The translations under genes and the position numbers were made by a program. Below the pieces are notes generated by a model, which was not told where the DNA came from, did no database searches, and was given only the letters and a program-made list of their open reading frames with translations. Positions 54,041 through 62,719 of a DNA stretch of 64,000 nt are shown here, in pieces; position 1 is the first letter of the stretch; every line of letters starts with the position of its first letter. Location of the stretch: contig JBILTF010000001.1 in the NCBI GenBank assembly GCA_044371675.1, positions 1 to 64,000 on the forward strand, given 5' to 3'. This DNA comes from CAIZGX01 sp044371675. GTDB lineage: Bacteria; Bacteroidota; Bacteroidia; Flavobacteriales_D; Sanyastnellaceae.

Positions 54041-55161
54041 TGGAATCGCCGACGCAAGAAATAAAGAAGTTGAGTCATTGGAGTAAGTTGGTGCGATTTG
54101 TTTTTCGCCTTCTTAGCCTTGTGATCATTTTATTTTATTTGTTGTCTTACACCTCGGCGCATTTTACCCCAAGTGTTTTTATGTTTTTTAGTGTTTTGGG
54201 TTTGTTTTTTTTACCGCTTTTATTGGTCTTTGTTTTAGCGGCAATTGTTATGGCCTTTCGAAAAGAATGGAAGTGGCTTATAGCTTTTGGTGTTTGTTTT
54301 GTTTTTTCACTTCCAGATTTACTCTCTTTTTTTAATTTTAATTCAACGAAGGAGCACGAAGCAAAGGAATTGGGAATGACTGTAATGACCCACAACACAC
54401 ATCTCATGGGTTATTATGATGGAGAGAATGCGAAAAGAAATAGAGATGCAATACTGAATGAGATTCAACAAGTAAAACCCAATATTCTTTGTCTACAAGA
54501 GTGCTATTGGAATACGAACGGAGGTGATTTTCTATCGGAGCAATCGCGGAATGAAATTCTAAAAGGATACTCAGTCCATGAGAGGTCTACTCATGTTTTA
54601 TCCGATGGAGGCAGATTCGGATTGGTTATTTTTTCTAATTATCCTGTTGTCAGTCAGGGGCAAGTTCCGTTTGAAAATGAAGTGAATAATTTTTGTATTT
54701 ATTTAGATGTTTTAGTTGGAAGTGATACCGTGCGCATATACAATGCGCACTTGCAAAGTTTTCGATTGAAGAAAAAGTCTCTTGATCTTTTCGATGAAAA
54801 CATTGATATGAATGAAATTCAAAATGAGAGCAAACCTCTCTTTATTCAATTGTATCGTTCTTCATTGAAACGCTCTCGTCAAGCAAATGTTCTTGCGGCG
54901 CATGTAGAGGCATGCACGTACAAAGTTATTTTAACAGGTGATTTTAATGACACCCCCATTTCGTATACCTACAATCGATTAACGAAAAAGTTATTTGATA
55001 GCTTCAAAGATGCAGGGAAGGGAATCGGAAGCACCTACCGAGGACCTCTTCTTGGGCTGCGAATAGACTATGTTTTACATAGTGAGAGCCTGAAAGCTCG
55101 AAGTTATATAACCAGTGAAGCGGGATTCTCAGACCATCATCCAGTGATTGTCAAGTTTTAG
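54040..55161 (+). CDS. Membrane-anchored endonuclease/exonuclease/phosphatase family protein
   Basis: The 373 residues start with about three hydrophobic helices (20-105), then an EEP domain: MTHNTHLMGYYDG, LCLQECYW with the metal-binding Glu, YNAHLQSFR, LTGDFNDTPISYTYN and a terminal SDHHPVIV. The catalytic domain should face the periplasm. Substrates in this family range from nucleic acids to phospholipids and cannot be told. It overlaps the preceding rhomboid stop by one base and the convergent lycopene cyclase gene by 11 bases. Confidence 0.9.
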   Translation: MESPTQEIKKLSHWSKLVRFVFRLLSLVIILFYLLSYTSAHFTPSVFMFFSVLGLFFLPLLLVFVLAAIVMAFRKEWKWLIAFGVCFVFSLPDLLSFFNFNSTKEHEAKELGMTVMTHNTHLMGYYDGENAKRNRDAILNEIQQVKPNILCLQECYWNTNGGDFLSEQSRNEILKGYSVHERSTHVLSDGGRFGLVIFSNYPVVSQGQVPFENEVNNFCIYLDVLVGSDTVRIYNAHLQSFRLKKKSLDLFDENIDMNEIQNESKPLFIQLYRSSLKRSRQANVLAAHVEACTYKVILTGDFNDTPISYTYNRLTKKLFDSFKDAGKGIGSTYRGPLLGLRIDYVLHSESLKARSYITSEAGFSDHHPVIVKF

Positions 55162-55894
55162 ATTTCCACTTCAAACGGAAATACTCGTAGGGTGTAAGCA
55201 CGAGAAGAATCATTGCAAGTCCATAGAAAAAATCTTCTATCGGGACACTCCAAATTCGAATGCCTAAATTGAATTGATTGTTGTAGCGTACAATGGCTTC
55301 TGTAATTTCTACTTGTGAAGTATTGACTAGATCGTATTCATAAAAATGAAGTCCTGTTAGTATGCCATTCGATATGTAAAAAGGAATAAGCAGAATGAAC
55401 CATGCAAAGAGGAAGTAACCAAGAAATTCTGATCGGCGTTGAATGTGGTAGAGCAACAATGCACTGCAAAGAAGTGTGGCGCTGAAGGTATACCAAAGTT
55501 CTTTCACTCCTGAGTAAACGCAAAGGCATAGAGAAATTAACACAATGGTTGTTCCGGAAATTGTTGTAAATCTTTTTGAAGGAGCCGATTTTTTAAAGTA
55601 TCGAACACATTCGAAAGTGAATACACAAGCAAAAGGAACGGCAATGAAAAAGAGCCATTCTTCAACGGGCAGGAGAAACCAGCGAGTGGGTAGTGTGTAT
55701 GTTGAATTGAAATTCCAGATACCCCAATGTGTAAATAGGATATCCCAAGGAAGGTAAATGGCGAACATGGCTAGAAGCCCAACAAACAAAGGCTTGAAGT
55801 TTTTATAAAAAGCAACGCTTTTGTGAAAGCTTAAAAAGAATGGACCAGAGAGGCAGAAGAGGTCAACTAATAGGTAAGCGTATTTCGGATTCAT
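55151..55894 (-). CDS. crtYcd: Lycopene beta-cyclase, fused heterodimer type (CrtYcd)
   Basis: The 247-residue membrane protein joins the two halves found separately as CrtYc and CrtYd in actinobacteria. Each half has about three helices and one conserved motif: LPVEEWLFF (first) and VPIEDFFYG (second), with a related PWDILF in the first. It cyclises lycopene to beta-carotene. The ATG at 55894 overlaps the crtZ stop by four bases; upstream in-frame codons belong to crtZ. It is the last gene of the carotenoid operon. Confidence 0.92.
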   Translation of the reverse strand: MNPKYAYLLVDLFCLSGPFFLSFHKSVAFYKNFKPLFVGLLAMFAIYLPWDILFTHWGIWNFNSTYTLPTRWFLLPVEEWLFFIAVPFACVFTFECVRYFKKSAPSKRFTTISGTTIVLISLCLCVYSGVKELWYTFSATLLCSALLLYHIQRRSEFLGYFLFAWFILLIPFYISNGILTGLHFYEYDLVNTSQVEITEAIVRYNNQFNLGIRIWSVPIEDFFYGLAMILLVLTPYEYFRLKWKSKT

Positions 55895-56364
55895 TTGGAA
55901 GCCTTTGCTTGTCTGAATTTCAGTTCCGCTTTGAAGTATTTGAAAGGAACAACAAGCATTCCAAAACATTCTGCTTCTTCTTTGTATTGATTTTTATGAT
56001 GAACCTTGTGCGCTTTTCGAATGGCACGAAAATACAAGTTGTCTGTTTTGTCAAACCAGCTAAATCTACGGTGTATAAGAACTTCATGAACCAAAAAATA
56101 TCCGATGCCATAGGCTAAAATTCCAAAGCCAATGAAGGTGCGAAAGTCATTTCCGTTCATCATTCCAAACATAATAAGCAGCCAACTGGGAACAGCATAG
56201 ATTAAAAAGAAGATATCGTTCTTTTCAAAAAATCCAGGCGTGGGTTGGTGATGATCTTCATGGAAGTACCACATGAATCCGTGCATAACGAATTTGTGCG
56301 TAAGCCATGCCATTCCTTCCATAACAAGAAACGTGATAACTACTAGGGCAATGTTTAGTGTCAT
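55891..56364 (-). CDS. crtZ: Beta-carotene hydroxylase
   Basis: CrtZ is a non-heme di-iron membrane enzyme that 3-hydroxylates beta-ionone rings, giving zeaxanthin. The 157 residues show the histidine motifs HKFVMH, HEDHH, HEVLIH and HKVHH among about four helices. No ketolase gene is present nearby, so zeaxanthin is the predicted end product. It overlaps idi by four bases upstream and crtYcd by four bases downstream. Confidence 0.95.
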   Translation of the reverse strand: MTLNIALVVITFLVMEGMAWLTHKFVMHGFMWYFHEDHHQPTPGFFEKNDIFFLIYAVPSWLLIMFGMMNGNDFRTFIGFGILAYGIGYFLVHEVLIHRRFSWFDKTDNLYFRAIRKAHKVHHKNQYKEEAECFGMLVVPFKYFKAELKFRQAKASK

Positions 56365-56882
56365 GATTGAAGTGCATTAAATTCATTTACTCGGTCTAGT
56401 GCAATGAGGAACCACGGAGTGAAGTTCTGCGGCGATTTTTTTATTTCGAGCTGAAGTTCTTCCATCCCAACAAATCGATAATCTTCAACTTCCTCAAGAT
56501 TGATGGAAGGCAATTGATTCGATACGCCGAAAAAAACATGATCGAACTCGTGCTCCGTTAAGCCGTTTGCAAATTCTGCCTTGTATACAAATGTGAAGAT
56601 AGGCATTAGCAAACTCCGCATTCCCATCTCTTCTTTTAATCTTCTATTTGCGGCTTCTAAAACATTTTCGTTTTCTCTCGGGTGCGAGCAACAAGTGTTG
56701 GTCCAGAGTCCTCCGCAATGATATTTCGACGATGCTCTTTTTTGAAGAAGCAACTCTTTGTCTGAATTGAAAATGAAAATTGAAAAAGCTCTATGCAAGA
56801 CTCCTTCAACGTGGGCTTGTTGTTTTTCCATTTTTCCAATGGCGTTGTCTTGCTCGTCTACAAGGACTACAAATTCTATCAC
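56361..56882 (-). CDS. idi: Isopentenyl-diphosphate delta-isomerase, type 1
   Basis: Idi converts IPP to DMAPP, setting the supply for geranylgeranyl diphosphate. The 173 residues form a Nudix-like fold with the catalytic Cys in NTCCSHP and the Glu region LKEEMGM, plus EVEDYRFVGMEEL. Length matches the type 1 enzyme. It is embedded in the carotenoid operon with four-base overlaps on both sides. Confidence 0.95.
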   Translation of the reverse strand: MIEFVVLVDEQDNAIGKMEKQQAHVEGVLHRAFSIFIFNSDKELLLQKRASSKYHCGGLWTNTCCSHPRENENVLEAANRRLKEEMGMRSLLMPIFTFVYKAEFANGLTEHEFDHVFFGVSNQLPSINLEEVEDYRFVGMEELQLEIKKSPQNFTPWFLIALDRVNEFNALQS

Positions 56883-57394
56883 AATTGGCTGTATTTAGCT
56901 TTTAGGTCTGCACTAATGTTTTCACTGTGAATCATGAACTGAATCACAATCTTCCAAAATGCTTTGCTCTTATTCATTTTCCCGGAAGAAAGCGACTGAA
57001 AAATGTAATAAGAATCTTCGTCTAATTTATCATGGTATTGCAACATCCAAGGCGCCTTGTCTTGAACAGAATATCGTAGAAAGCGTAATTCTTCATTCCA
57101 ATAATCATTGGCTATCGCTTTTTCTAACAGATCTTTTCCACGACTGAAGTAACTGAGTTTATCTGCGGGGTTTGAAACAAGCTCAGCGTACATGGCTGTG
57201 GCTACTCCGAAATATGCTTGTTGTGTATTATTTCTATTTGATAGGTTTGCGCAGTAATTGTAGAACTCTTGTTTAGCAGGTTCATTTTGCGCAGCAATAA
57301 ATAATTTCTGACATTGAATTTCTTGTCCAAGTGTTTTTTGGTAAATACAAAGAAATAGAATCACTGCGAATGACTTTCCAACCACCAATTTCAT
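56879..57394 (-). CDS. Unknown secreted protein within the carotenoid operon
   Basis: This 171-residue product has a signal peptide ending TLGQ and no recognised domain. The mature part looks helical, with TPR-like spacing (QQAYFGVATAMYAELVSNP, KDLLEKAIANDYW) and the distinctive RFLRYSVQDKAPWML. It overlaps idi by four bases and meets the crtB stop, so it is strictly coupled to pigment synthesis. It could help place carotenoid in the envelope, but nothing in the sequence shows this. Confidence 0.78.
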   Translation of the reverse strand: MKLVVGKSFAVILFLCIYQKTLGQEIQCQKLFIAAQNEPAKQEFYNYCANLSNRNNTQQAYFGVATAMYAELVSNPADKLSYFSRGKDLLEKAIANDYWNEELRFLRYSVQDKAPWMLQYHDKLDEDSYYIFQSLSSGKMNKSKAFWKIVIQFMIHSENISADLKAKYSQL

Positions 57395-58236
57395 TAGAGT
57401 AAATTTAAGTTGTGCTGTAGATAGGTTTTCGCAAGCAGTGCAATTTTCTTTGGATTCGCTACCCGAATGCGCTCTTTTAAAATTCTTTCGCAGGGTAGTG
57501 CTTGTATTTTAAGAAACAATTTGTAATAATATTTGAATGCAATGAGTACACCGAATCTGGCTTCTTTCGGGAGTTCAAGTACTCCAATGTATGCAAGTCT
57601 GAAATCTTCTTTAATTTCTTTTTCAATAGCTTTTTTCGTGGGCTCATCGAAATGCGTCATGTCTACATTCGGAAAATAGACTCTGCCTAAGGCGTTGTAA
57701 TCTGCATGTAAGTCGCGCAAGAAGTTAATCTTCTGAAATGCTGCACCAAGCTTCATAGCAGAAGGTTTTAACTTTTCGTATTCCGATTGATTTCCATTTA
57801 CAAAAACATGCAAACACATAAGTCCAACCACTTCCGCAGATCCAAGAATATAGGTTTCGTATGAATCACGGTCGTGTTCCATTTGGTGAAGATCCATTTC
57901 CATACTCTTCAAAAAAGTATCTACAAGTTCCCATTCCAAATTAAACTTGTGATATGTGTTCTGGAAGGCATTCAAAATAGGGTTCAATGAAATACGCTCT
58001 TCAATAGCAAGCACAGTGTCTTTTCGGAAGCGTTCCATGAGCTGGTGCTTTTCATAGTCGTGAAAAGTATCTACAATTTCATCTGCGAAACGCACGAAGC
58101 CGTATATCGCATAAATAGGATTTCTGATTTCTTTTCCAAGTGTACGAATGCCAAGGCTAAAGCTGGTGCTGTATGCATGGGTGGTGAGCTTACTGCAATC
58201 GAAGGAAACGCTGTCGAATAGTGGTTTTCCTGTCAT
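57394..58236 (-). CDS. crtB: Phytoene synthase
   Basis: CrtB condenses two geranylgeranyl diphosphates into phytoene. The 280 residues show YSTSFSLGIR, the first aspartate-rich motif DEIVDTFHD, GSAEVVGLMCLHVF and the second motif region KINFLRDLHADYNALGRVYFP (in part, FLRDLHAD). Length is normal. Five bases separate it from crtI upstream. Confidence 0.95.
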   Translation of the reverse strand: MTGKPLFDSVSFDCSKLTTHAYSTSFSLGIRTLGKEIRNPIYAIYGFVRFADEIVDTFHDYEKHQLMERFRKDTVLAIEERISLNPILNAFQNTYHKFNLEWELVDTFLKSMEMDLHQMEHDRDSYETYILGSAEVVGLMCLHVFVNGNQSEYEKLKPSAMKLGAAFQKINFLRDLHADYNALGRVYFPNVDMTHFDEPTKKAIEKEIKEDFRLAYIGVLELPKEARFGVLIAFKYYYKLFLKIQALPCERILKERIRVANPKKIALLAKTYLQHNLNLL

Positions 58237-58240
58237 GATA

Positions 58241-59716
58241 TTATGATTGAAAAAGAAGTTTGTTCATGGTCTCGGCGGCAAGTTGTCCACTGATAATGCT
58301 CGGCGGCATCCCGGGACCAGGGACAGTAAGTTGTCCAGCATAGAACAAGTTGCTTAATTTTTTACTTCGCATGGAAGGTTTCAGAATTGCCGTTTGCTTT
58401 AAAGTGTTGGCTAGTCCATAGGCATTGCCCTTGAAACTGTTGTATTCAGAAATAAATTCTTCGTGAGCAAAGCTTCTTTTGTAAACTATATTTTCACGAA
58501 TGGACTCTCCAGTTCTTTTTTCAATACGATCGAACATATTTTGAAGGTACTTGTCTCTTAGCGATTCATCACTGGTCAAATCGGGAGCGACAGGAACCAA
58601 TAAAAAAATGTTTTCACAGTTTTCCGGAGCTACAGTTTTATCGGTAATCGAAGGCACACAAGCGTAAAACAATGGTTGGGTTGGCCATTGAGGATTGTCG
58701 TAAATTTCTCTGGCATGTTGATCGAAGGGCTCATCGAAAAACAAATTGTGATGAAGTAGATTGCTTACACGCTTATTTACGCCGAGGTAAAACAACAAGG
58801 AAGAAGGTGACATCGTGCGTGATTTCCAGTACTCTTCAGAGTATGTGCGGTCGGCTGGAGCGAGCATTTTCGTTTCCACATGATGGTAATCTGCCCCGGC
58901 AATGATTGCGTCTATTTCGAAATTTCCTAACGAAGTAATGAGCCGCTTGGCCTTACCATGGAGCGATTCAATTTGAGTGACAGTATTGTTGTAGTGAAAT
59001 GTTACGCCCAGTTTTTTCGCCACTTTTTCCATGGCTTTGGGAATTTCTCCCATTCCCTTCTTGGGATACCAAGTGCCTAATTCAATATCTGCGTAGTTCA
59101 TTAAACTATAGAGAGCTGGGGTTTTGTCTGGTTTAGCTCCGAGGAATAAAACGGGAAATTCTAGCAATTGAATAATTTCTGGATGCTTGAAGTATTTCCG
59201 AATGTGCGATGAAATTGAATTGAAGAGATGAATGCGCACGGCGGCTTTGAGAAGTTTCAGATCTAAAAATTCTGTTGCTGAAAGGGAGGGTTTCCAAACG
59301 AATTCCCCCATTCCCGTCTCGTATTTGTATTTGGCTTCAGCAAGAAACTTTTTGAGATTTTCTTTACTGCCGGGTTCCAATGCTTCAAGCTTCTGTCCGA
59401 GCTCATCGGCTGAGGCTGGGATATCTAAAATCTTGTTTGAAAAGTATACGCGATAGGAAGGGTCTAATCTCTCTAATGAGTAGTAATCGCTTCTTTTTTC
59501 ACCGTATTGCTCAAAAAACTGATCGAAAATTTCTGGCATCCAGTACCAACTTGGCCCCATGTCGAAGGTGAATCCTTCTTTTTCAAAAACCCTGCATCTT
59601 CCGCCAGGTGTTGAATGTTTCTCGAATACATGTGTTTCGTAGCCCAGTTGAGCCAATCTGCATGCAGCGGATAATCCAGCGAATCCAGCACCTATTACGG
59701 CAACTCGTTTACTCAT
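58241..59716 (-). CDS. crtI: Phytoene desaturase
   Basis: CrtI is an FAD-dependent desaturase taking phytoene to lycopene. The 491 residues start with the dinucleotide-binding motif VIGAGFAGLSAACRLAQLG and FEKHSTPGGRC, and end with the C-terminal FAD signature LFYAGQLTVPGPGMPPSIISG (in part, GPGMPPSIISG). It is the first gene of the carotenoid operon; no perfect TAnnTTTG box was found in the 80 bases upstream. Confidence 0.96.
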   Translation of the reverse strand: MSKRVAVIGAGFAGLSAACRLAQLGYETHVFEKHSTPGGRCRVFEKEGFTFDMGPSWYWMPEIFDQFFEQYGEKRSDYYSLERLDPSYRVYFSNKILDIPASADELGQKLEALEPGSKENLKKFLAEAKYKYETGMGEFVWKPSLSATEFLDLKLLKAAVRIHLFNSISSHIRKYFKHPEIIQLLEFPVLFLGAKPDKTPALYSLMNYADIELGTWYPKKGMGEIPKAMEKVAKKLGVTFHYNNTVTQIESLHGKAKRLITSLGNFEIDAIIAGADYHHVETKMLAPADRTYSEEYWKSRTMSPSSLLFYLGVNKRVSNLLHHNLFFDEPFDQHAREIYDNPQWPTQPLFYACVPSITDKTVAPENCENIFLLVPVAPDLTSDESLRDKYLQNMFDRIEKRTGESIRENIVYKRSFAHEEFISEYNSFKGNAYGLANTLKQTAILKPSMRSKKLSNLFYAGQLTVPGPGMPPSIISGQLAAETMNKLLFQS

Positions 59717-59796
59717 AACTTCAAAACATCAAAGTCTACCTTTTGTTCTTGGTTAAACGGAAATAGAAGTGTCGTGGGTAAAGATAAGTAGAAGAT

Positions 59797-60762
59797 TTAC
59801 CGGACTTTAATTTTTTGCCCAATTTTTAAATTGGTTGTAGTCTTAATTTTATTCAGTTTACAGAGCTTAGAAACCGTAGTTCGGTTCTTTGCGGCAATAG
59901 AGGAAAGGGTGTCTCCGCGCTTGACGGTGTGATATTTATTTCCTGAATTTCCTTTCGAGTTGTTATTAGCTGTTGGGGCAGCCGGTGGGTTTGTTGGAGC
60001 GTTGAGTTTCTTTTTTGTAAGCTCGAATACAGTTGATTTCAAGGCCTTTTGATTCGGGGTAATCAGGTAAGCTGGGTCAAATGGATTTCCGAGGTATCGT
60101 GTTTCAAAATGGAGATGAGCCCCGTATGATCTTCCGGTATTTCCTCCCAATCCAAGCATGTTCCCTGCCTGAACGTATTGCCCCGGCACTACCATTCTTG
60201 CCGACATATGGGCGTACAGTGTTTCGAGACCGTTTGGGTGACGCACAACTACTACATTGCCATAAGTGTCGCTAAACTGAGAAATGCGGACAAGTCCTTC
60301 AAACATGCTGTAAACAGGGTCTCCAGTGTCTAAGTCTAAATCTAAACCCGCATGAAGTCGACCCCATCTCGGCCCGAATGGCGATGTCTGTCTTCCGATG
60401 TCTGTTGGAAATGCGAAGTCACATGAATCAACGATTAGCCGAAAAATGAGCGTTGAATCGTTTTGGAAATTAACATTACGCTTCTTGTGCCAAATGTTTT
60501 GTGTATCCCAATTTTGGTAATTGGCGTAACTCGGAATGGTGGACAGCGAATCTGAAAGTCCTTTTAAATCAAGGTTAATGTCCGGTAAATTCGGAGTAGA
60601 GTAAATAGTAACTTTTTTAGTCTTGAGGTATTCTACAGCATTTGACCAAGAAGTTGTATCTGCCATCATCTCTAGAGCCGATTCTAAATAGCCTGATGGC
60701 TGGGCATAGGAAATAGTGCTGACAAGCACAGCGATTAATGTGAAAAAAAGTCTCCTAAACAT
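59797..60762 (-). CDS. Secreted M23 metallopeptidase with LysM domain
   Basis: The 321-residue product has a signal peptide ending SYAQ, a peptidase M23 (LytM) domain with RLHAGLDLDLDTGD, YAHMSARM and HLHFETRY holding the Zn2+ ligands His, Asp and HxH, then a Pro/Asn linker and a C-terminal LysM (about 275-321, HTVKRGDTLSSIAAKN). It should cut peptidoglycan cross-links; all ligands appear intact. It is transcribed divergently from bshB1. Confidence 0.93.
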   Translation of the reverse strand: MFRRLFFTLIAVLVSTISYAQPSGYLESALEMMADTTSWSNAVEYLKTKKVTIYSTPNLPDINLDLKGLSDSLSTIPSYANYQNWDTQNIWHKKRNVNFQNDSTLIFRLIVDSCDFAFPTDIGRQTSPFGPRWGRLHAGLDLDLDTGDPVYSMFEGLVRISQFSDTYGNVVVVRHPNGLETLYAHMSARMVVPGQYVQAGNMLGLGGNTGRSYGAHLHFETRYLGNPFDPAYLITPNQKALKSTVFELTKKKLNAPTNPPAAPTANNNSKGNSGNKYHTVKRGDTLSSIAAKNRTTVSKLCKLNKIKTTTNLKIGQKIKVR

Positions 60763-60826
60763 CTGTTGCGAAAATAAGGATTAATTTCTTAACTCGATTT
60801 GGATTAAATTTTCGGAGATTTGCACA

Positions 60827-61531
60827 ATGAATAAAGTTGATTTACTTGTCATTTCTGCGCATCCAGACGATGCTGAAATTAGTGCGGCCGGAACAATAAT
60901 TAAATCTGTTAAGGAAGGTAAAATTGTGGCGTTGGTAGATCTCACACAAGGTGAGCTTGGCACAAGGGGCAGTGCTGAATTACGAATGGTTGAAGCAGAA
61001 AATGCTTCTCGAATTATGGGAACTCATTTTAGAGAAAATTTGGAAATGGCGGATTGCTTTTTCACAGATACTCCTGAAAACAAAATGCGGGTAATTGACG
61101 CAATACGAAAGTACAGACCTGAAATAGTTTTCACGAATTCACTTCGTGATCGTCATCCAGACCATGCGCGAGCAGCGAAATTAGTAGCGGATTGCTGCTT
61201 TTATGCGGGTCTCCCGAAGATTAAAACGAATTACGAGGCATGGCGTCCACGTGCATTGTATCATTTCAATCAGGATTATTACAACACCCCTGATTTTGTC
61301 ATTGACATAACGGAACACATGGATAAGAAAATCGAAGCTCTGAAGTCTTTTTCGAGTCAGTTTTTTGATCCGAATGCGGAAGATCCGAAGACCCCAATTT
61401 CAGGAGAGGAGTTCTTCGATTTCGTAAAAGGAAGAGCCCTGGATTTTGGGCGTTTGGCGGGATATCAATACGGCGAAGGATTTGTTGCATCGCGACCCAT
61501 TGGAATGCGCGATATTTTCAACTTAGACTGA
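60827..61531 (+). CDS. bshB1: Bacillithiol biosynthesis deacetylase BshB1
   Basis: BshB1 removes the acetyl group from GlcNAc-malate in bacillithiol synthesis. The 234 residues belong to the PIG-L/LmbE family with Zn2+ site AHPDDAEIS near residue 11 and RDRHPDHARAA near residue 106, and a BshB1-typical TQGELGTRGSAELR. The ATG at 60827 is the first of the frame. It overlaps the convergent flippase gene by nine bases. Confidence 0.94.
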   Translation: MNKVDLLVISAHPDDAEISAAGTIIKSVKEGKIVALVDLTQGELGTRGSAELRMVEAENASRIMGTHFRENLEMADCFFTDTPENKMRVIDAIRKYRPEIVFTNSLRDRHPDHARAAKLVADCCFYAGLPKIKTNYEAWRPRALYHFNQDYYNTPDFVIDITEHMDKKIEALKSFSSQFFDPNAEDPKTPISGEEFFDFVKGRALDFGRLAGYQYGEGFVASRPIGMRDIFNLD

Positions 61532-62719
61532 GAATTCTTTTTTCTTCAACCTGAAAAAAAGAAAAATCTGCACGAGACTCTGAGATAAAAAGGCAGCAGA
61601 TGCCGCTATGCACGCACCGTTTAAATGATCGGTTGGAATGAGCAGCGATGAGCACATAATCGCTACAGCGAATCCTGTTAATGCAGAGTAAAAGTTGTTT
61701 TGATGAAGGCCTTTTCCAGAAAAGAGATGCGCGAATGAAACAGTAATTGTGTTCGCAACAATGCCGGGTATTAGAAAGAAAAAACCTTCTTTAATAAATG
61801 CGATGTCGAAATCTACGAATGGAGCTAGCCAGCTGTTAGGAACAACCAAAAAGCAAAGTGTGCCGAAGACAGTTGTTGTTACGCCAAGCACTAAATAGCG
61901 TTTGGTTAGCAAAAGGTGTTCGCTGAAGTCTGACGATTGCGCTACGCGAGATGCAAGAATTGAGGATAAGCTTTTCACGACTGACCATAGCGCTTCAGCT
62001 ACATACATAAGAATGGAAAAAACGCCTGTGAAAATTTTCCCTTCGGCGCCGAGATTTTCTAGAAAATACAAATAAGATCGTTGATTTCCTAAATGGAAAA
62101 TATTCCCCAATTGTGCATAGCCACCAAGCTTTGCCGTTTGCTGCAAATCGTTTTTCGACAAATCGAATCGCATCTTTTTCCAGACATGTGGAGTGTGATA
62201 AAATCCCACAGAAGCTGTGACAATAAATGAAAGAAGTTGTCCGGAAATAAAGGCCATTATTCCCCAATCTGTGGTGAAATAAAAACACGTCACGAAAAAC
62301 AATGAAGAAACAGATTGAGTGAAAAGTAGAATTTGATAAGACCCTATTTTTTCTTTTCCAAGTAAGATCATTTGTTGCAATACGAAGAGAGATTGTAAGG
62401 TTCCAAGGAGTATCGTAAATCCAATGAATGGAGCACCAAGGGCGAGCAATAAAACAGAGGTTATAATTGCGCTAATAGCAATCCAAATAATAGATGGCAA
62501 TGCAATTTTGTTCTCACCAATTCGCGGGATTAAATAGATGAGCGCTCCTCCGCCTATAAACTGACTCAGAGTCGCGACGATAAGAATTCCGAAATTGATT
62601 AACGCAATAGTTCCTTGTCCTTCAACATGAACGAAATGCAAATTCAATAGCACTAAGAGCAGCGCCGAAATCATTCCAAACGCACGATTTAATATGGAAA
62701 GAAATTCTACTTTCTTCAT
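61523..62719 (-). CDS. Polysaccharide flippase (Wzx-like membrane protein)
   Basis: The 398-residue protein is hydrophobic throughout, with about 11-12 predicted helices and the MOP-superfamily pattern (GGGALIYLIPRIGENKIALP, FFFLIPGIVANTITVSFAH). It probably flips lipid-linked sugars across the inner membrane. It overlaps the upstream glycosyltransferase by four bases, so both likely serve one surface polysaccharide. Confidence 0.82.
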   Translation of the reverse strand: MKKVEFLSILNRAFGMISALLLVLLNLHFVHVEGQGTIALINFGILIVATLSQFIGGGALIYLIPRIGENKIALPSIIWIAISAIITSVLLLALGAPFIGFTILLGTLQSLFVLQQMILLGKEKIGSYQILLFTQSVSSLFFVTCFYFTTDWGIMAFISGQLLSFIVTASVGFYHTPHVWKKMRFDLSKNDLQQTAKLGGYAQLGNIFHLGNQRSYLYFLENLGAEGKIFTGVFSILMYVAEALWSVVKSLSSILASRVAQSSDFSEHLLLTKRYLVLGVTTTVFGTLCFLVVPNSWLAPFVDFDIAFIKEGFFFLIPGIVANTITVSFAHLFSGKGLHQNNFYSALTGFAVAIMCSSLLIPTDHLNGACIAASAAFLSQSLVQIFLFFRLKKKEFSV

